Source: Tipula vernalis
Taxonomy: Eukaryota; Arthropoda; Insecta; Diptera; Tipulidae
Reading direction: 5' to 3'
DNA: 64,000 nucleotides
Assembly (NCBI GenBank): GCA_958295665.1
Contig: OY282558.1
Location: 311,026,092 to 311,090,091, forward strand
Each line of letters starts with the position of its first letter. Within the stretch, counting starts at the first letter, position 1. The position numbers and the translations under genes were made by a program. Shown here piece by piece: positions 35,740 through 47,945 of this stretch. The notes beneath the pieces were generated by a model. The model saw only the letters and a program-made list of their open reading frames with translations. It searched no databases and was not told the origin of the DNA.

Positions 35740-36780
35740 CTTAACGTGGACATCGAAATTACTTGCATTTCGAATTGTAAAAACAAACTAGAAGACTTTG
35801 ATATTGACATACAATTTTTAAACGACTTTTATTATACGAAAGCACGATTTTTTAAAAATTTAGTCAACCGTTGTCGCAATATTACCGCAATAGAACCGTT
35901 GTCGCAATATTACTAACATTGATATTCCGAACAATGTTTTGAAGATTGTTAGTTTGGGATCAAAATTTAATTTGGCCCTATTTTAATTAAACACGTATGC
36001 CTAATTTGAAATTGTTGGCCCAAACAGAATCTGTTATTCAAAGCATTGAGAACGAAAAACAACGACACATAGCTAGATTTAGAATATGGCATGTTTTAAA
36101 ATTTTTTTTGTCAAAAAACAGTTATTTATGTATGAAGAAAGGAGTATAACGCGAAAATTATGAAACTGTTGCAAGACACCATACCAAACATTGAGCAGAG
36201 ATCCAACGTCTTCACATCAGAGCTTAAACAATAAAAAATAAAAAAAATCAATTTTCAAAATAGTACATACCAAAAGAAACCCAAAGTAAACTCACTAACT
36301 TACACATCAGTTGCACGAAAGTTTTATAGACTACCCAAAGTTCATAAAAACAATCACCCGCTGAGACCTATTGGCTGATTTGTTGAAGGTAGCAATTAAC
36401 AATGAGAAATACAATTCCAAATTTTTTTTTGAATTAGTTGATTTCCTTACAAACCACAATCATAAGCCTAGAAGTGGTGTCACTGACAATTTCACTTCAT
36501 TTTGACAATAGAACCGCACACGAAAATTCCTTAAATAGAATTTCTAGAGATTTTAGACTTCTGCTTAATATCAGGGTACTTTAGTGCTGCGAACATATAC
36601 TACAAACAAATTAATGGTGTTGCAATGGGATCACCTTTATCACCCATTGTAGCAGACATTTTGATGAAAGTTTTGCTCGACACGGTTCTGAATTCTATTA
36701 ATTTCAAGATTACATTTGTTAGGAAATATGTTGATAACCTGTTGTTATGTGTACCGGAAGAATATACTTTCTTAATTTAA
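35740..36780 (+). pseudogene. Penelope-like reverse transcriptase relic
   Basis: Fragments in shifting + frames read NNVLKIVSLGSKFNL (N-terminal L-S-L-G-x-K-F block), RKFYRLPKVHKNNHPLRPI (the hallmark P-K-x-H-K-x-x-x-P-L-R-P-I), then INGVAMGSPLSPIVADILM and FVRKYVDNLLLCV. G-V-A-M-G-S-P-L-S-P followed by the Y-V-D-D box is diagnostic of Penelope-like elements; here the second Asp has become Asn, which would abolish catalysis. The region is riddled with stops. No GIY-YIG domain follows at this locus; one lies in the same orientation at 24.6 kb. Confidence 0.8.
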
Positions 36781-38740
36781 TAATAACAGTTTTGTACTCA
36801 AACTTATCCGTTTTGGGTTCTGGTGCAGCAGGACCAAGTATAAGGTAACATCACTATAGGTATTTGGACTGGTTAAGATCAAAGGTAATTTTACAAAAAG
36901 TATTAATTGGCTGAAAATGCATTGGAAGTAAAAGATGCCGCGAAGCGCGATTGTCGCGTAAAAACAGTTAAATTTAAAATTTGTCTAAATATTTAGAAGT
37001 CTGTATTATCTCGCCTAATTTAGAAATGCTACTCTCTAAATCAGCTACAGCATACGTGAAAAACCTTTCTTCAAAGGTAAACAAAATGTATTTCTTAATT
37101 TTAGGTTTTTAAAACGCTCCGAAGAATTTCTAAACCTGTTAGTTCTACGATTCTCTTCATTAACATTTTCTTATTCCAAAGACGTGAGACAATGTTGTTT
37201 CTGCTGCAGCGGGTAGGTTGCGTTTGCTGTAGAAATCTCCAGACAGATCAATTTTGAAAATTTTCTTAATTAGATTTGTGTTATTGCTTCAAAAATGTGA
37301 AGGTATCGAATTTTAGAACTTTTGAAAAAAAATTTCATCGTTTTCCGAAAACCTTGTTGGCCAGAAAAACATTTGTAATTTTGATTATTAGTTTTATGTA
37401 TTGAGCCAAACAATATTTTTAAAAGTTTCTTCGATTTCTTCATTCGGAAAATTTGAGATTATGATATAGACTCAATGGAACAATCGGTTCAAGCTAATTT
37501 CGCAATTTCTTTATTTTGAAGTAATCCGCAAATAAATAAAACTGACAAAATGTGGAAGCTCCGATTGGTGACTGATTGGCTTTTAGCTAATTTTTTGAAG
37601 CATTTTCATCCAGAATTAAATCTATCATATGACGGGAGTAGGGTTTCTTATTTCGGAAAACATGAGTTTTGGTTATAAGGTATGGTCACTTTGTGCCCCA
37701 ACATGATATCTTACAAATTTCGAGATTTACGAGGGAAGCAAAACTTCGGAAAATTCATAGCACCCTTGCTCAAAATTGTTAGATTAATTTCCTCCGGATG
37801 TTCAAGTGTTACCATTTTCTTTATATTTCGATAATTTATTTACCGTCTTTCCTGTATTGGAATTTTTGAAAAGTAAATAATATTATGCTACTGGTACTAT
37901 TCGCGAAAATAGAATTCCTAAGAATTGTCCATTGCCACTAAAAACACAACTTAAGAAAAAGTAGTGTGATGTCATCATTAGCAAAAAAGTGAATGGTTTG
38001 GATGGCAGACAACTCAGTCGTGTCAATTGCATAGACCATATTTGGTATCAACCCAATTTCTAGAGCGTTATGATATTCAAAATTTCAGGTGTCCTATCTG
38101 AGTACAATAAATACATGTTTGGGGTGGATCGTATGGACTAAAATGTAAGTCTTTATCGTATAGGAATAAAAGGCACAAAGTGGTAGAGCTCAATTTTTAC
38201 ATGGTTGATTGATGTAGCTGTGCAAAAACATGGTTGTATCACAGGATATTCAACCCAGAAATTCGTCACCTGAATTTCCGATGAGAAATGTCCTTATACA
38301 ACTGCAAGCATTTTGGCGAACTGCCTGCTATATAGGAAACCGGAAACGATCCACTGTTTTAGCCGATACTCGCGACGATCGTATGGACCATTACGTATGT
38401 TGGCAAAAAAAAAAAAATGCGGTGTGAGTCTTTGCGTAAAATGCTTTGAATCCTATACATTGCCTTAATTCATAAGTCACTAATGTGATTATAAAATATA
38501 GGATCTGAATTACAATGCAATATGAATTAATATTTATAAGAATAAAAAGGGATTTTCCTATTAACTCGAGGTCAGACCGCGTTACCATGTGGCAACAAGC
38601 CCGCAGTGAAAATTAGGCGAGACTGGTCGAAACCAAAAGATGCATTCCTTATTTTCCTGTAACACTATTTATGCAAAAAAAATTAAAATTTCGATATAAA
38701 TATTTGTCGGCTGATTCGTGTTAAAATTTCCAAATATTTT
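36781..38740. other. Unassigned AT-rich DNA
   Basis: The first part may be eroded Penelope sequence. Otherwise only chance frames are visible. Confidence 0.4.
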
Positions 38741-38744
38741 GTAA

Positions 38745-39420
38745 AATGGCTTTTGTGATGTGGAGTGCGTGACTACACGTATGATTTCGTCCTTCTTAGC
38801 CTTTAACCATTCACAAGGAGGTAAGTTGTCTTCCTTTACCAATGTGATATTATCAATTTGGAGATTTTTTTTTGTATGCTGCTACACGCTTTAAAATTTG
38901 CTCCCATTTTCTAAGTTGGTTATTAGGCACTGCTTCTAACTCAGTCTCTGGTTTTGATGTGAGAGGTGCCATGATTAGAAAGTGCTCTGGATTTAAGATA
39001 TCTAAGCTGCTCAGATCATCTGATTTTATTTGATACAACGGTCGTGAATTGAGTATGGCTTCAATCTGACAATTTCATGTAACTATCTCTTTGAACGTCA
39101 GATTGGATTTTTCCTATAGACGAATAAGGGCTGAACCATCAAAAACTGTTCAAAGCTTGGATGACGTGGTAGAACTTTTGAGAACTACATGACAAAACAA
39201 ATAGCAGTGATGATTGTTTGCAAGATCTTCGCCGTCAACTTTCTCCTTATCATATAATGTTAGGAAGGTATCCTTGAAGTCGGAATGAAGTTGCTTATAG
39301 TGAGGGTCCTTCTTTATCATTCTCTGCTCGAGATATTTTAATCTTTGTGTGGCTAAAAATACTGATTGGCCTAGCGCCGGACCAGGCGACTTGAATGGTC
39401 AGGCAACTTTGTATCTTCCA
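38745..39420 (-). pseudogene. BEL/Pao LTR-retrotransposon pol relic
   Basis: The minus strand first gives the N-terminal RT region (LGQSVFLATQRLKYLEQRM, KKDPHYKQLHSDF, VVLKSSTTSSKL, TVFDGSA) and then abruptly the integrase C-terminal region (IEAILNSRPLYQIKSDDLSS, LNPEHFLIMAPLTSKPETEL, NNQLRKWEQILKRV, DNLPPCEWLKAKKDEIIR). The N-S-R-P-L and P-x-H-F-L-I-x-x-P-L motifs are specific to BEL/Pao integrases. The catalytic RT core, RNase H and the integrase DDE core that should lie between are gone, so a large internal deletion fused the two ends near 39,095. No LTRs are seen nearby. Confidence 0.75.
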
Positions 39421-41220
39421 TCTGTTTTCTAGTTACCTTTGCTTTGAAATGCTCCTCAGCTTCTTTTTCTTGTTTAGACTGCATGCTAGTACAGTTATAG
39501 GTGCTCACTTACTTCTCCTACTAATATCAATCCAAAATCAGTATTTTGGCGTTTTTTATTATTTCGAAAAATTTGTTTGATCCTAATACAATATCTATCT
39601 CGTTTTGTTGGTCAACGTTAGGATCGGCTAGCTGAAGATTTTGCAAATAATCATAAATTTATATTAAATGTGGCCGTATGTGGGTGTATATTAAATGTTC
39701 GCTTGTAAATTGTAAAGTTTTTCTGCTGTTTGATTAGCTGTTGTACCGTTACCTTTCATTTGGTTTTTGGTAGTATTTTATTAGACTGTTGTATTACTTG
39801 ACATACAGGAAGGTAAATGGTGAGCGACGTTTGCGTTTCTAGATCTATTGGTTACAAAATTCCTCAATTTTTTTTTAGATGCTTTAGGTTAGACATCAAT
39901 ATTTTAAAGATAGCTTTGACAAGAAAAGTGTTGACAAAAAAATTCCAAATAATATTTATCTATCAAATTTTTGAAAATTCAAAATAGTTTAGAGAGGATG
40001 AAAATCGAAATAAACTAATTTAAAACTCGATTTTCTAATTCCATACAGGCAACTTTATGTTCAAAATCCTAATTATTTTTAAATTGACCTAAAATGGCTT
40101 TTAGACTAATTTAAACTAATTTGAGATTTGAATTGAAATTTTATGTTATGCCCCCTCCCCCCCACACAATAGATTCCAAATGAATCAACTGAATGCTGGA
40201 TTTGAGTGGTTGGTAACTGCTTGACTAAGACTACTCAGGCTTTAGATTGTCAATGGAAACATTTACATTTCGGCCGTCTTGTTATAATCGATCAACCCGA
40301 GAGTTGATGAGCACAGTTTTAAAAGTTTGCCACATTATTTAAAGAGAATTAGGTAAACAAAATCTAAATTACATACTTAGATATTTAAAAGATTCATCAC
40401 CAATGATTAAAACAACATTGTCTACGGGAATATAATGCTTTACAGTTGCCTATCTAACAGCATGAATACTGAGAAATTATCATGTCATGCAAGCAAATGG
40501 TGAAATTCAGTTGGCGGATTTTTGATGATTGATGAAACAAAAAATTTTTGTGATTGATAAACTTAATTTTAACGAAATTAAATAATTTTTAAATGTACGT
40601 AGAAGATGTGTTTATTATATACAAATTCGATGTACCAAGTTTCATTTCGTAAAACTGCATAACGGGCATCCTGAGATTTTAAGGCCTCGATAATCTGAAA
40701 TAATCGACTGTTTAAAAATACTCTGACCCCTCTAATAAATATATCACACGCAAGTCAGCTCCAATTCTAAAGTCGCGTAATTTCGAAAATCTCGAGACAT
40801 TGAAAAAGTTATAGAATCATGGACTTTGAGATTTGAAAACGGGAGTGATACGATTTTCTAGACCGGGAGAGGATAATCCTATCTCAAAGATCCCGAAATT
40901 GGAGGAATCCTTGCATTTTCGTTTAATTTAGTATAGTTTTCCAGCTAAACCGGATTTTCCGAGTTTACTGGTAAATTTAATTTTTATTTACCGTTTACCC
41001 ATAATCAAAAAAATCGACAAATGAGGAGCTATAACAGATATACATTTTTTTTGAATGTCATAGGTGCACGAATTACATGTCTGTGAAGTTTACATTTGTA
41101 CATTTTTAGTATTCTGCTTTTAGTACAAGTCAGCACGAAAATAGTTTAAGTATTAGCTAAATAGTAAAAGTTAACATAAAATAAAGGAACAACACAAAAA
41201 CATTTGTCTGAAACGGAATT
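39421..41220. other. Unassigned AT-rich DNA
   Basis: No gene or repeat recognised apart from a short C tract near 40,150. Confidence 0.4.
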
Positions 41221-41760
41221 TTTTTATTTTCTATTGGTAATCTGTGAACCACATTTACATTGTTATAAAGTTATTTTAGAATTATGAAAAGGTTTTCAAA
41301 TGATTAATCTATAATTTCTAAGGCTTTCTTATTAATTAAACTGTTAATCTCGTTAACTTCTAATTTTAAAATTTTCATATGAAAGACCCAAAAGTACTTA
41401 AGGCTCCTGAATAATTGAACTGTTAATTTGACAACCCTCGTTGGATTTCGTTGTATAGGCCGACAATTTACCATGTTCCATGGCAACATTTAGAAATTTC
41501 GTTTGACTCCTTCAAAAAATATAAACGCGCATCTCATTAACTTCAACTTTCAAATACTTCATATGAAACAAGCATAAGTAATAAATGCTTTTGATTAAAT
41601 TAAACTGTTAATTTGTCAACCCCAGTGTGTTCCAAGGCAACATTCAGAAATTTTGTATGACCCTTTCAAAAGATATAAACGCGCATCTCATTAAATGAAA
41701 TTTACCAATACTTCATATGAACCAACCATAAGTACTAAATGCTTTTGAATAAATTATTCG
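41221..41760 (+). repeat. Left arm of the Foldback-like element
   Basis: Contains about two and a half tandem units: the AACTGTTAATTTG motif occurs near 41,417 and 41,602 (period 185), with a partial unit ending near 41,755. An outer unique stretch of about 100 bp, carrying the terminal sequence, precedes them. Confidence 0.75.
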
Positions 41761-41832
41761 CGTGAAGTTTATCCTAAACTACCCTAAAACAAAAAAAAAA
41801 AAAAAATAGGATCGTTTAGGAAAAACTTCACG
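41761..41832. repeat. Hairpin at inner edge of left arm
   Basis: CGTGAAGTTTATCCTAAAC faces GTTTAGGAAAAACTTCACG, separated by a 16-base A tract and a few bases. It may mark the edge of a small inserted element. Confidence 0.7.
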
Positions 41833-42084
41833 TCTTTGCACAAATGTGTGAAGTTTTTCCAAAATTTTAATAGCTTTGCATGTGTTCGTGATTATAATAT
41901 ACTTAATTCGAATTAACCGGTAATCAGCATTATTTAAAGAAGAAAACGCGGTTCGAATTACATAGTTTATAAAATGTGTATGGCCTAAAATGAGCCCTAT
42001 CCTAGACTTTCCTAAAATGAGAACATCATCATTTGAATAATTAATAAAAATAAAGCGAAATACCTGGTGTTGTTTTGGGCAGCA

Positions 42085-42730
42085 AATTTAGTTTGTAGCC
42101 TAATATTTTAGAAAGGGTACAGAAAGCTATTATAGCGCTACACTCCTTTAAAAATGCTATTGGAAAACGATGGGGTCTTGAACCTCATATCGGATACTGG
42201 CTCTATGCTTCAATGATAAGGCCCATACTTTTATATAGGATTGTTGTTTGGTGGCCAGCCTTAAATAGTAAGGCTAACCAAAAGTTGCAGATGAAAATGT
42301 AGAGAACTTCCACCCTGTGTATTAGTGATGCACTCAGGAGTACAACCACTCAGGCATTAAGGATCAAATTCATTTCTATATAGATCTGTAGTAATGCATT
42401 ACACTCATCTTTTTTGTGTAACAGAGATATCCTTGGTACTACCGATTACTTGATTCCATTATCATCTTTCGAGGCAAGGTTTCGTACTGATATTCCCTCC
42501 AAAGAGGACTGACTTAGTGAAGAGATGTTGTACCCTGAAGTTTTGAACTTCTACACGGATGGTTCAAAAATGGATGGTAGGGCTGGTTCTGGTGATTTCT
42601 GTGGGAAACTAAATGTGAAACTCCCGTTTCGCCTACCCGATTATTGCAGCATTTTTCAGGCTGAATTAACTGCGATAATTGAGGCCAAAGATTGGTTAAG
42701 ACAATCCACAACCTTATTTTTTTATGTCTA
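42085..42730 (+). pseudogene. LINE RT C terminus and RNase H N terminus
   Basis: Fragments read KNAIGKRWGLEPHIGYWLYA and SMIRPILLYRIVVWWPALNS, the conserved thumb-region block of I/R1/LOA-like LINEs, then ISDALRSTTTQALRI. The open frame 42,525-42,731 reads LNFYTDGSKMDGRAGSGDFC, then CSIFQAELTAIIEAKDWL, which are the first two catalytic blocks of RNase H (the Asp of Y-T-D-G-S and the Glu of Q-A-E). The relic ends there; the D-S-Q and H-x-G-N blocks are missing. Several stops and a frameshift occur upstream. It lies inside the Foldback-like structure. Confidence 0.8.
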
Positions 42731-42972
42731 AGGTAGCCCAGAGTAGTCTCTCATCTCTTAACGAGATGGCAAATCAGTTTAACATTTACTTAACGAAAAA
42801 TAAAAGAGTTCATCTACCCTCTCGCTCGACAGGGTACAAATTGCCTCACTTTACCAAGCAAGGTAAATGTTTAAATTTCGCTCGCTCATTTGAAAAGCTA
42901 TAGAGAATAAGGGTATTTAGTATACCAGAATCATATTACGGTTTCCGTTTATGTCTTACTTAAATTTCCCAA

Positions 42973-43250
42973 GCACTTTCCGCAACTTAGAAAAACCGGC
43001 CAAAAATACTAAGTATATTTTTGATTAACTATGGATGTAAACTAACAGAAAAACACCATCATTTGAAAAGTTATAGAGACTAAGTGTGTTTAGTATAACA
43101 GAATCATAAACGGAAACCGTATCTGGTATACTAAACACCCTTAGTCTCTATAACTTTTCAAATGATGACATTTTTCTGTTAGTTTAAATTCACTGTTACT
43201 CAAAAATATACTTAGCTTTTTGGGCGGGTGTTTCTAAGTATCGGAAAACG
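42973..43250. repeat. ~125-bp near-perfect inverted repeat
   Basis: The left arm (42,973-43,100; containing AAATACTAAGTATATTTTTG and CATTTGAAAAGTTATAGAGA) is reverse-complemented at 43,126-43,250. The centre is about 25 bases with ACGGAAACCGT, itself palindromic. A third partial copy at about 42,885-42,950 runs in the same sense as the left arm but has ACGGTTTCCGT at its centre, the reverse complement. This structure is a strong cruciform candidate and could be a MITE. Confidence 0.85.
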
Positions 43251-44234
43251 TTCGGCAATTGGACGTATGGTATTGAACATTACTATTTTTATCAACAGGA
43301 ATTATCATACTGAAATTAATAATGGAATATTGAAAAAATATTACATGATAATATTTAGACGTATCAATACAAAAGTTTTAATGTTACTTAATGAGTAATG
43401 TATAATTTATTCGTTAACGCGTAGTTTTACTTATACATTCTCACAATTTGTTGTTTTTGTGATTTTAGGAAAGTTTAGGAAGAAATTCACATTCATATTA
43501 AATTGAACTAATTCGGATCGCGGGTTCCACATTAACGACATCAATTCATTTTTTTCAGCTCGTTGTTCGAAACTAAATTGCATTAATATAAATTATGCAT
43601 AAAGTGATATTTAATTTAAACAATCATCTATGTTAGCCGACTTAAATTGGACCATAGCTTTTGTTTATTAATCCACATGTGATCATCAAAATTTTCCAAT
43701 TTCCTCCAGGGCCCAGAAGCAGAAACTATTTGCTAAAGCTGGTTGGCAAATGTCGGTTTCCGATATGTTGAAACATGTTTTGAAGAATTTCATAAACGCA
43801 GCTTGAGAAATCATGTCTTTAGTTAGTCATATTAATTCAAATTCGCCGCTTTATGTTAGCTACTGCCGCAATATGATAACCTTCAATCAATAGTTAAATG
43901 TATATGAAATATTAGTACTGAAATGGTCAAACCACATTTAATTTCTTATACGAGTAAGAAAGTGAGAGTTGATATCTTCAAATAAATTTTATAATTAAGA
44001 AACACTGGTGGAACTTGAAGGTTTTGATAATGAGATGGGTTGAAATAAGTTTATTATTATTAGTGTTATTTTGCTTACTTTTGTTAAATTTTATTTTAGT
44101 CTTATGAATTTGAACTATTTATAATAAATTTTTGAATTTTTGAATTGAAAAAAGAAAGCAAGTGAAAGCAATCAAGCGGCTCAAGCGATCAATCTTTTAA
44201 TAAGAAAAAATGTGTTATAATTTAAAACAACTAA
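43251..44234. other. Core of Foldback-like element, unassigned
   Basis: No gene recognised. Confidence 0.4.
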
Positions 44235-44745
44235 CTAAAATGCGCGGTGGTTACAATTTTTGGACAAATCATACGAAATTTCTGAATGTTGCCATGGAGC
44301 ATGGTAAATTGTCGGCCTATACAATAAAATCACAACTGGGGTTGACAAATTAACGGTTCAATTTAATCAAAAGCATTTAGTACTTATGGTTGGTTCACAT
44401 GAAGTATTTGAAAGTTGAAGTTAATGAGATGCGCGTTTATATTTTTTGAAGGGGTCATATGAGATTTCTGAACGTTGCCATGGAACATGATAAATTGTCG
44501 GCCTGTACAATAAAATCGGAACTGGGGTTGTCAAATTAACAGTTCAATTATTTAGGAGTCTTAAGTACTTTTCGGTCTCCCGTATGAAAATTTTAAAATT
44601 AGAAGTTAACGAAGTCCTTTTATATAACTTCACTGGGATTAACGGGTCCAAAATTTGATTTATTATTTACCAACCTTTTGATAATTATGGAATAACTTTA
44701 TAACAATGTAAATGTGGTTCACAGATAACCAATAGAAAATAAAAA
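44235..44745 (-). repeat. Right arm of the Foldback-like element
   Basis: Inverted relative to the left arm. CAAATTAACGGTTCAATTT near 44,345 and CAAATTAACAGTTCAATTA near 44,530 mark two units, period about 186. A third, more diverged unit (CATGGTAAAGGTTTTGCCTG, ACAATGAAACCACAACATGG) lies beyond the end at about 44,830-44,925, so the array once reached further right. Confidence 0.75.
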
Positions 44746-47546
44746 AAAAAATCAATTTTCAAGGAAGCATATATGTAGCTTCCTTATTTTTAAATGGATC
44801 TTACAAAAATTCTGAGAATTATTTTGGTACATGGTAAAGGTTTTGCCTGTACAATGAAACCACAACATGGTTTGATAAATTAAAGGTTAAATTAATCAGA
44901 ATCATTTCAAAATCATTTTTGAGCCTCTATTTCGTTGATTATGGTAAAATCATTACAATTTATGTAGTGTTTTCCATGAGACCTGCACTAAAACTAGATA
45001 AACTTTAAATTCCTTTTATTCTATGCAAACCGAAAAAAAAAAAAAAATCCATAAAGTGCTAATGTGTAGAGCATTAAACATAAATACACATTTTAAGCTA
45101 TTACAGCAATAAATAATTACAATTATAGCTTACTTTTTAGTTACACTTGATATACCGATGAATATATCGAATTTAGATCCGTGTAATGACTTAGGCAAGA
45201 AATATCAAAATATTGCTGAAATAGCTGAGGGGAGAACTTTTAAACTTAAAATCTGTATTTATGTCGAATGCATTACATTTTCGCGCTTTATACATTTTTT
45301 TTTGGTGTTCTCATGGAAAACACGGCTTTACTTGTTTTTATTATCGGGTATTTTTAAACTGGATTTTAAATTGATATTAATTTAGGCTAAAATTTATATT
45401 TTTTCGATTTTCTTAATAGTTATTTAAATTTAATGTGCTAAAATGTTTAATGGTTTAGTTCCAGGAAAAAATTTTTAATAAATTTTCTAGTACAATATTA
45501 CTAGATTAAACTTTTTGATAATTTCGTGCTAAGTTTTCGATCTAAATTCCTAAAGAAAAGTGCAAAACATATAAAGGTGAAAAATCCTAATTAAAAGTAG
45601 TTGATTTATTATACTTTTCCGTATTTTACACGTTTAAAACTATAAAATTCAGGCAAATTTGAATTTACGTTTTTTTTTGAATTTGATAAAACACCGTCAT
45701 AGTGTAAATTTAAATAAGTTTTAGTGCTAAATGAGTATTTTATTGTGACTTTTTATAATTAATTTTTTGAATGTACCTACAACAAATTTTTTATTTAAAT
45801 AGTAAATAAATACAACTAAATTCAAAATTTCCCAACTAAATAGCATATAAAGATTTTGACTTTCATCCTTATGAGCAAACTTATGAGCAAACATATTAGT
45901 TTTATGTAACGGCGAATTAAAAGACACCTTAGATGAAATAATAAACATGTCAGCTCGAGGTGGCCAAATTCACAATGCAGTTATTTAAAATAATTCGAGT
46001 AAAAATAATTTGTTTAACCAATTGAGGAGTATTATAATTGAACAATCGGATCGAAAGTAGTACGCGAATTATTTCGAAACTGAAAATGTATTGTTGTACC
46101 TATATAAGTAGGTTAGTGAAGTGAAAATCACTGTATAGGACCTGCCATTTGGTATATAGAAAGCTTAATTATAAATTTTGACCCGTACCACTTCAAAATT
46201 CACTTTTTCGAACTCAGACGACCTCAAAATACGTAAATACACCAAAAACCGGAAGTCGATCATTTTCATCAATTTTACTAGTACAACCATCAATACGTAG
46301 CGAAAGGAATTTAACGGCGACATTTAGAGCAATTAGCTTTGTTTTCATACCTCATAAGCTCTTTGCAATATTAGCAATACCTACCTATTCTTCGACACCG
46401 AGTTTCGAGTGTAAACTGGTTTTTTACAATATTAAAATTTTACGCACTCCTATGTATATTTGAAAGTCTTAACGGAGTAAAATCTAATCTTAAAATCCAT
46501 AGCTATTTTGAGAAAATAAATTTTTAACCGATCTTTTACACCAAAATGATGCTATAAAAATTAATTTAAGCAAAATTACCATAAGGAAGAAGTCTCATTT
46601 TATTTTAAGCAAAAAAACAATTTTCTCGACATTAAAAATATTTCATTTTAATTTACTTTTTTTGCCTTGTGTACAGTAATTATATAATATGTAGTTAAGC
46701 GACTGAAACAATTTAACAAAAAAAAAAAAAAAAAGCAAACAATTTTTTTTTATCAAAATTTCATCTTTTTAAAGTTTTAAAAATATACCATCTTTAAAAA
46801 CCTGTTTCAAAATGAATTAAATAAACTTTGTGTATTTTTTTTTTGTTCTTCATTCCGTGCGTTCAAAGACCAACCAAAATAAAAATGTCGACTAATTAAG
46901 AGACATAATTTTGTTTTCTTATGAAATATATAAAATAAAGGTTCCCCAAATATTATAAATTCAAAATGGTAAAAAAAAGTAATGCATGCATGGCTGATAA
47001 AAAAAAAAAACTAAAATTTAAATAATTTAATTAAAATATAAAGTTATATATTTATTATTATTGTTAAACAGAAAACGATTTAGTCCATAATGATTGGTAT
47101 CACTCGAAGTAATACAAATAAAATTTAAGATCAAAGAAAAAATTAATGATCAACCGAATTTTTGTTATTAAAATTTATTTTTAAAAATTGTTTTTTTTTT
47201 GTTCTTTTGTGATAAATATGTTAGATAAATTTTAATAACGTTTTATTCAACCATGTTCTCGATGATTTTCTGGTCCAGTAATGAAGTTGTTCTGTTTCTT
47301 TATTTTAATGTGTATCGAATTCAAGAAGTTTAGACAAAAAAAAAACACATCATCATCATAAATTATTGATTTTGTTTAGATAGATAAAAATTGGTCTGTC
47401 CAATTACAAATAGATATACATGTTTTTGTTTTTTTTAAATTGAAAGACCGGTTTTATTTAATTATATATTGTATTATGGATATCTTTAAGAATTTCATCC
47501 TTCGTTCTGATTAAAACAAAAATAATTAAAATTTCAACCATTCCAG
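44746..47546. other. AT-rich DNA; repeat fragment; intron-like from 46.6 kb
   Basis: A diverged Foldback unit is at 44,830-44,925, and the second copy of the minisatellite-flanking repeat is at 46,180-46,300 (listed separately). From 46.6 kb the DNA is homopolymer-rich and transposon-poor. TGCATGCATGG at about 46,984 contains two GCATG words, the binding motif of Rbfox splicing factors, which is worth noting only if the nearby exon is real. Confidence 0.4.
46180..46300. repeat. Dispersed repeat, copy 2
   Basis: CACTTCAAAATTCACTTTTT, CGAACTCAGACGACCTCAAAA and ATCATTTTCATCAATTTTAC with TTTACTAGTA follow the same order as the sequence after the 25.2-kb minisatellite. The minisatellite itself is missing here. 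Confidence 0.55.
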
Positions 47547-47583
47547 GTTGGTCGTTGAACCAATTATTGCAGCACACACTATG
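47547..47583 (+). CDS. Weak candidate exon 3, unidentified gene
   Basis: After CCATTCCAG (ending 47,546) the + strand reads, with the leftover G of the 28-kb exon, GWSLNQLLQHTL. The frame stays open past the poor donor ATG/GTCTAT at 47,584 until a TGA near 47,648, so this may be a longer terminal exon. The acceptor has a weak pyrimidine tract. The support is only phase compatibility, position in a transposon-poor island, and composition. Confidence 0.22.
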
Positions 47584-47860
47584 GTCTATACGTTTAAATA
47601 TTAAAATTCACACGAATTCCATATATGTACGTTCTGTTTGGTATATATGAGCAAATACAGTAATAGATTTTAATTAACGCTTATTTTATTTTGGTTTTTT
47701 ATTTTTATACAGTTTGATCGATTAAAAAGTCATTAAAATGATTTTTTGGTTTGTTAAATTAAAAATAAATATATTTAAGTGATTTTTATCATTTACGAAT
47801 ATAACAAGGAAACAAAAATTACTCTTCTAAGACTGTTTTAAATTAAAAACTTAAATTACA

Positions 47861-47862
<2 letters not shown>

Positions 47863-47940
<78 letters not shown>
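47863..47940. repeat. (AT)n microsatellite
   Basis: About 39 pure AT units. Confidence 0.97.

Positions 47941-47945
<5 letters not shown>

Larger units (their letters stand above)
41221..44745. mobile_element. Foldback-like composite element, ~3.5 kb
   Basis: The outer left sequence (CTATTGGTAATCTGTGAACC, ACATTTACATTGTTATAAAG) at 41,231 is found inverted at 44,685-44,740. Similarity continues inward for about 510-540 bp per arm. Each arm contains tandem units of about 186 bp (AACTGTTAATTTGACAACCCC, GGCCGACAATTTACCATG, TTCCATGGCAACATTCAGAA, AAACGCGCATCTCATTAA). Very long inverted repeats composed of internal tandem repeats are the defining feature of Foldback elements. The 2.5-kb core holds a LINE relic and a long hairpin, presumably later passengers. 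No transposase is visible. Confidence 0.7.

Noticed and set aside
42514..42711. Minus-strand frame opposite the RNase H relic
   Set aside because: Shadow of the + strand Y-T-D-G-S coding frame.
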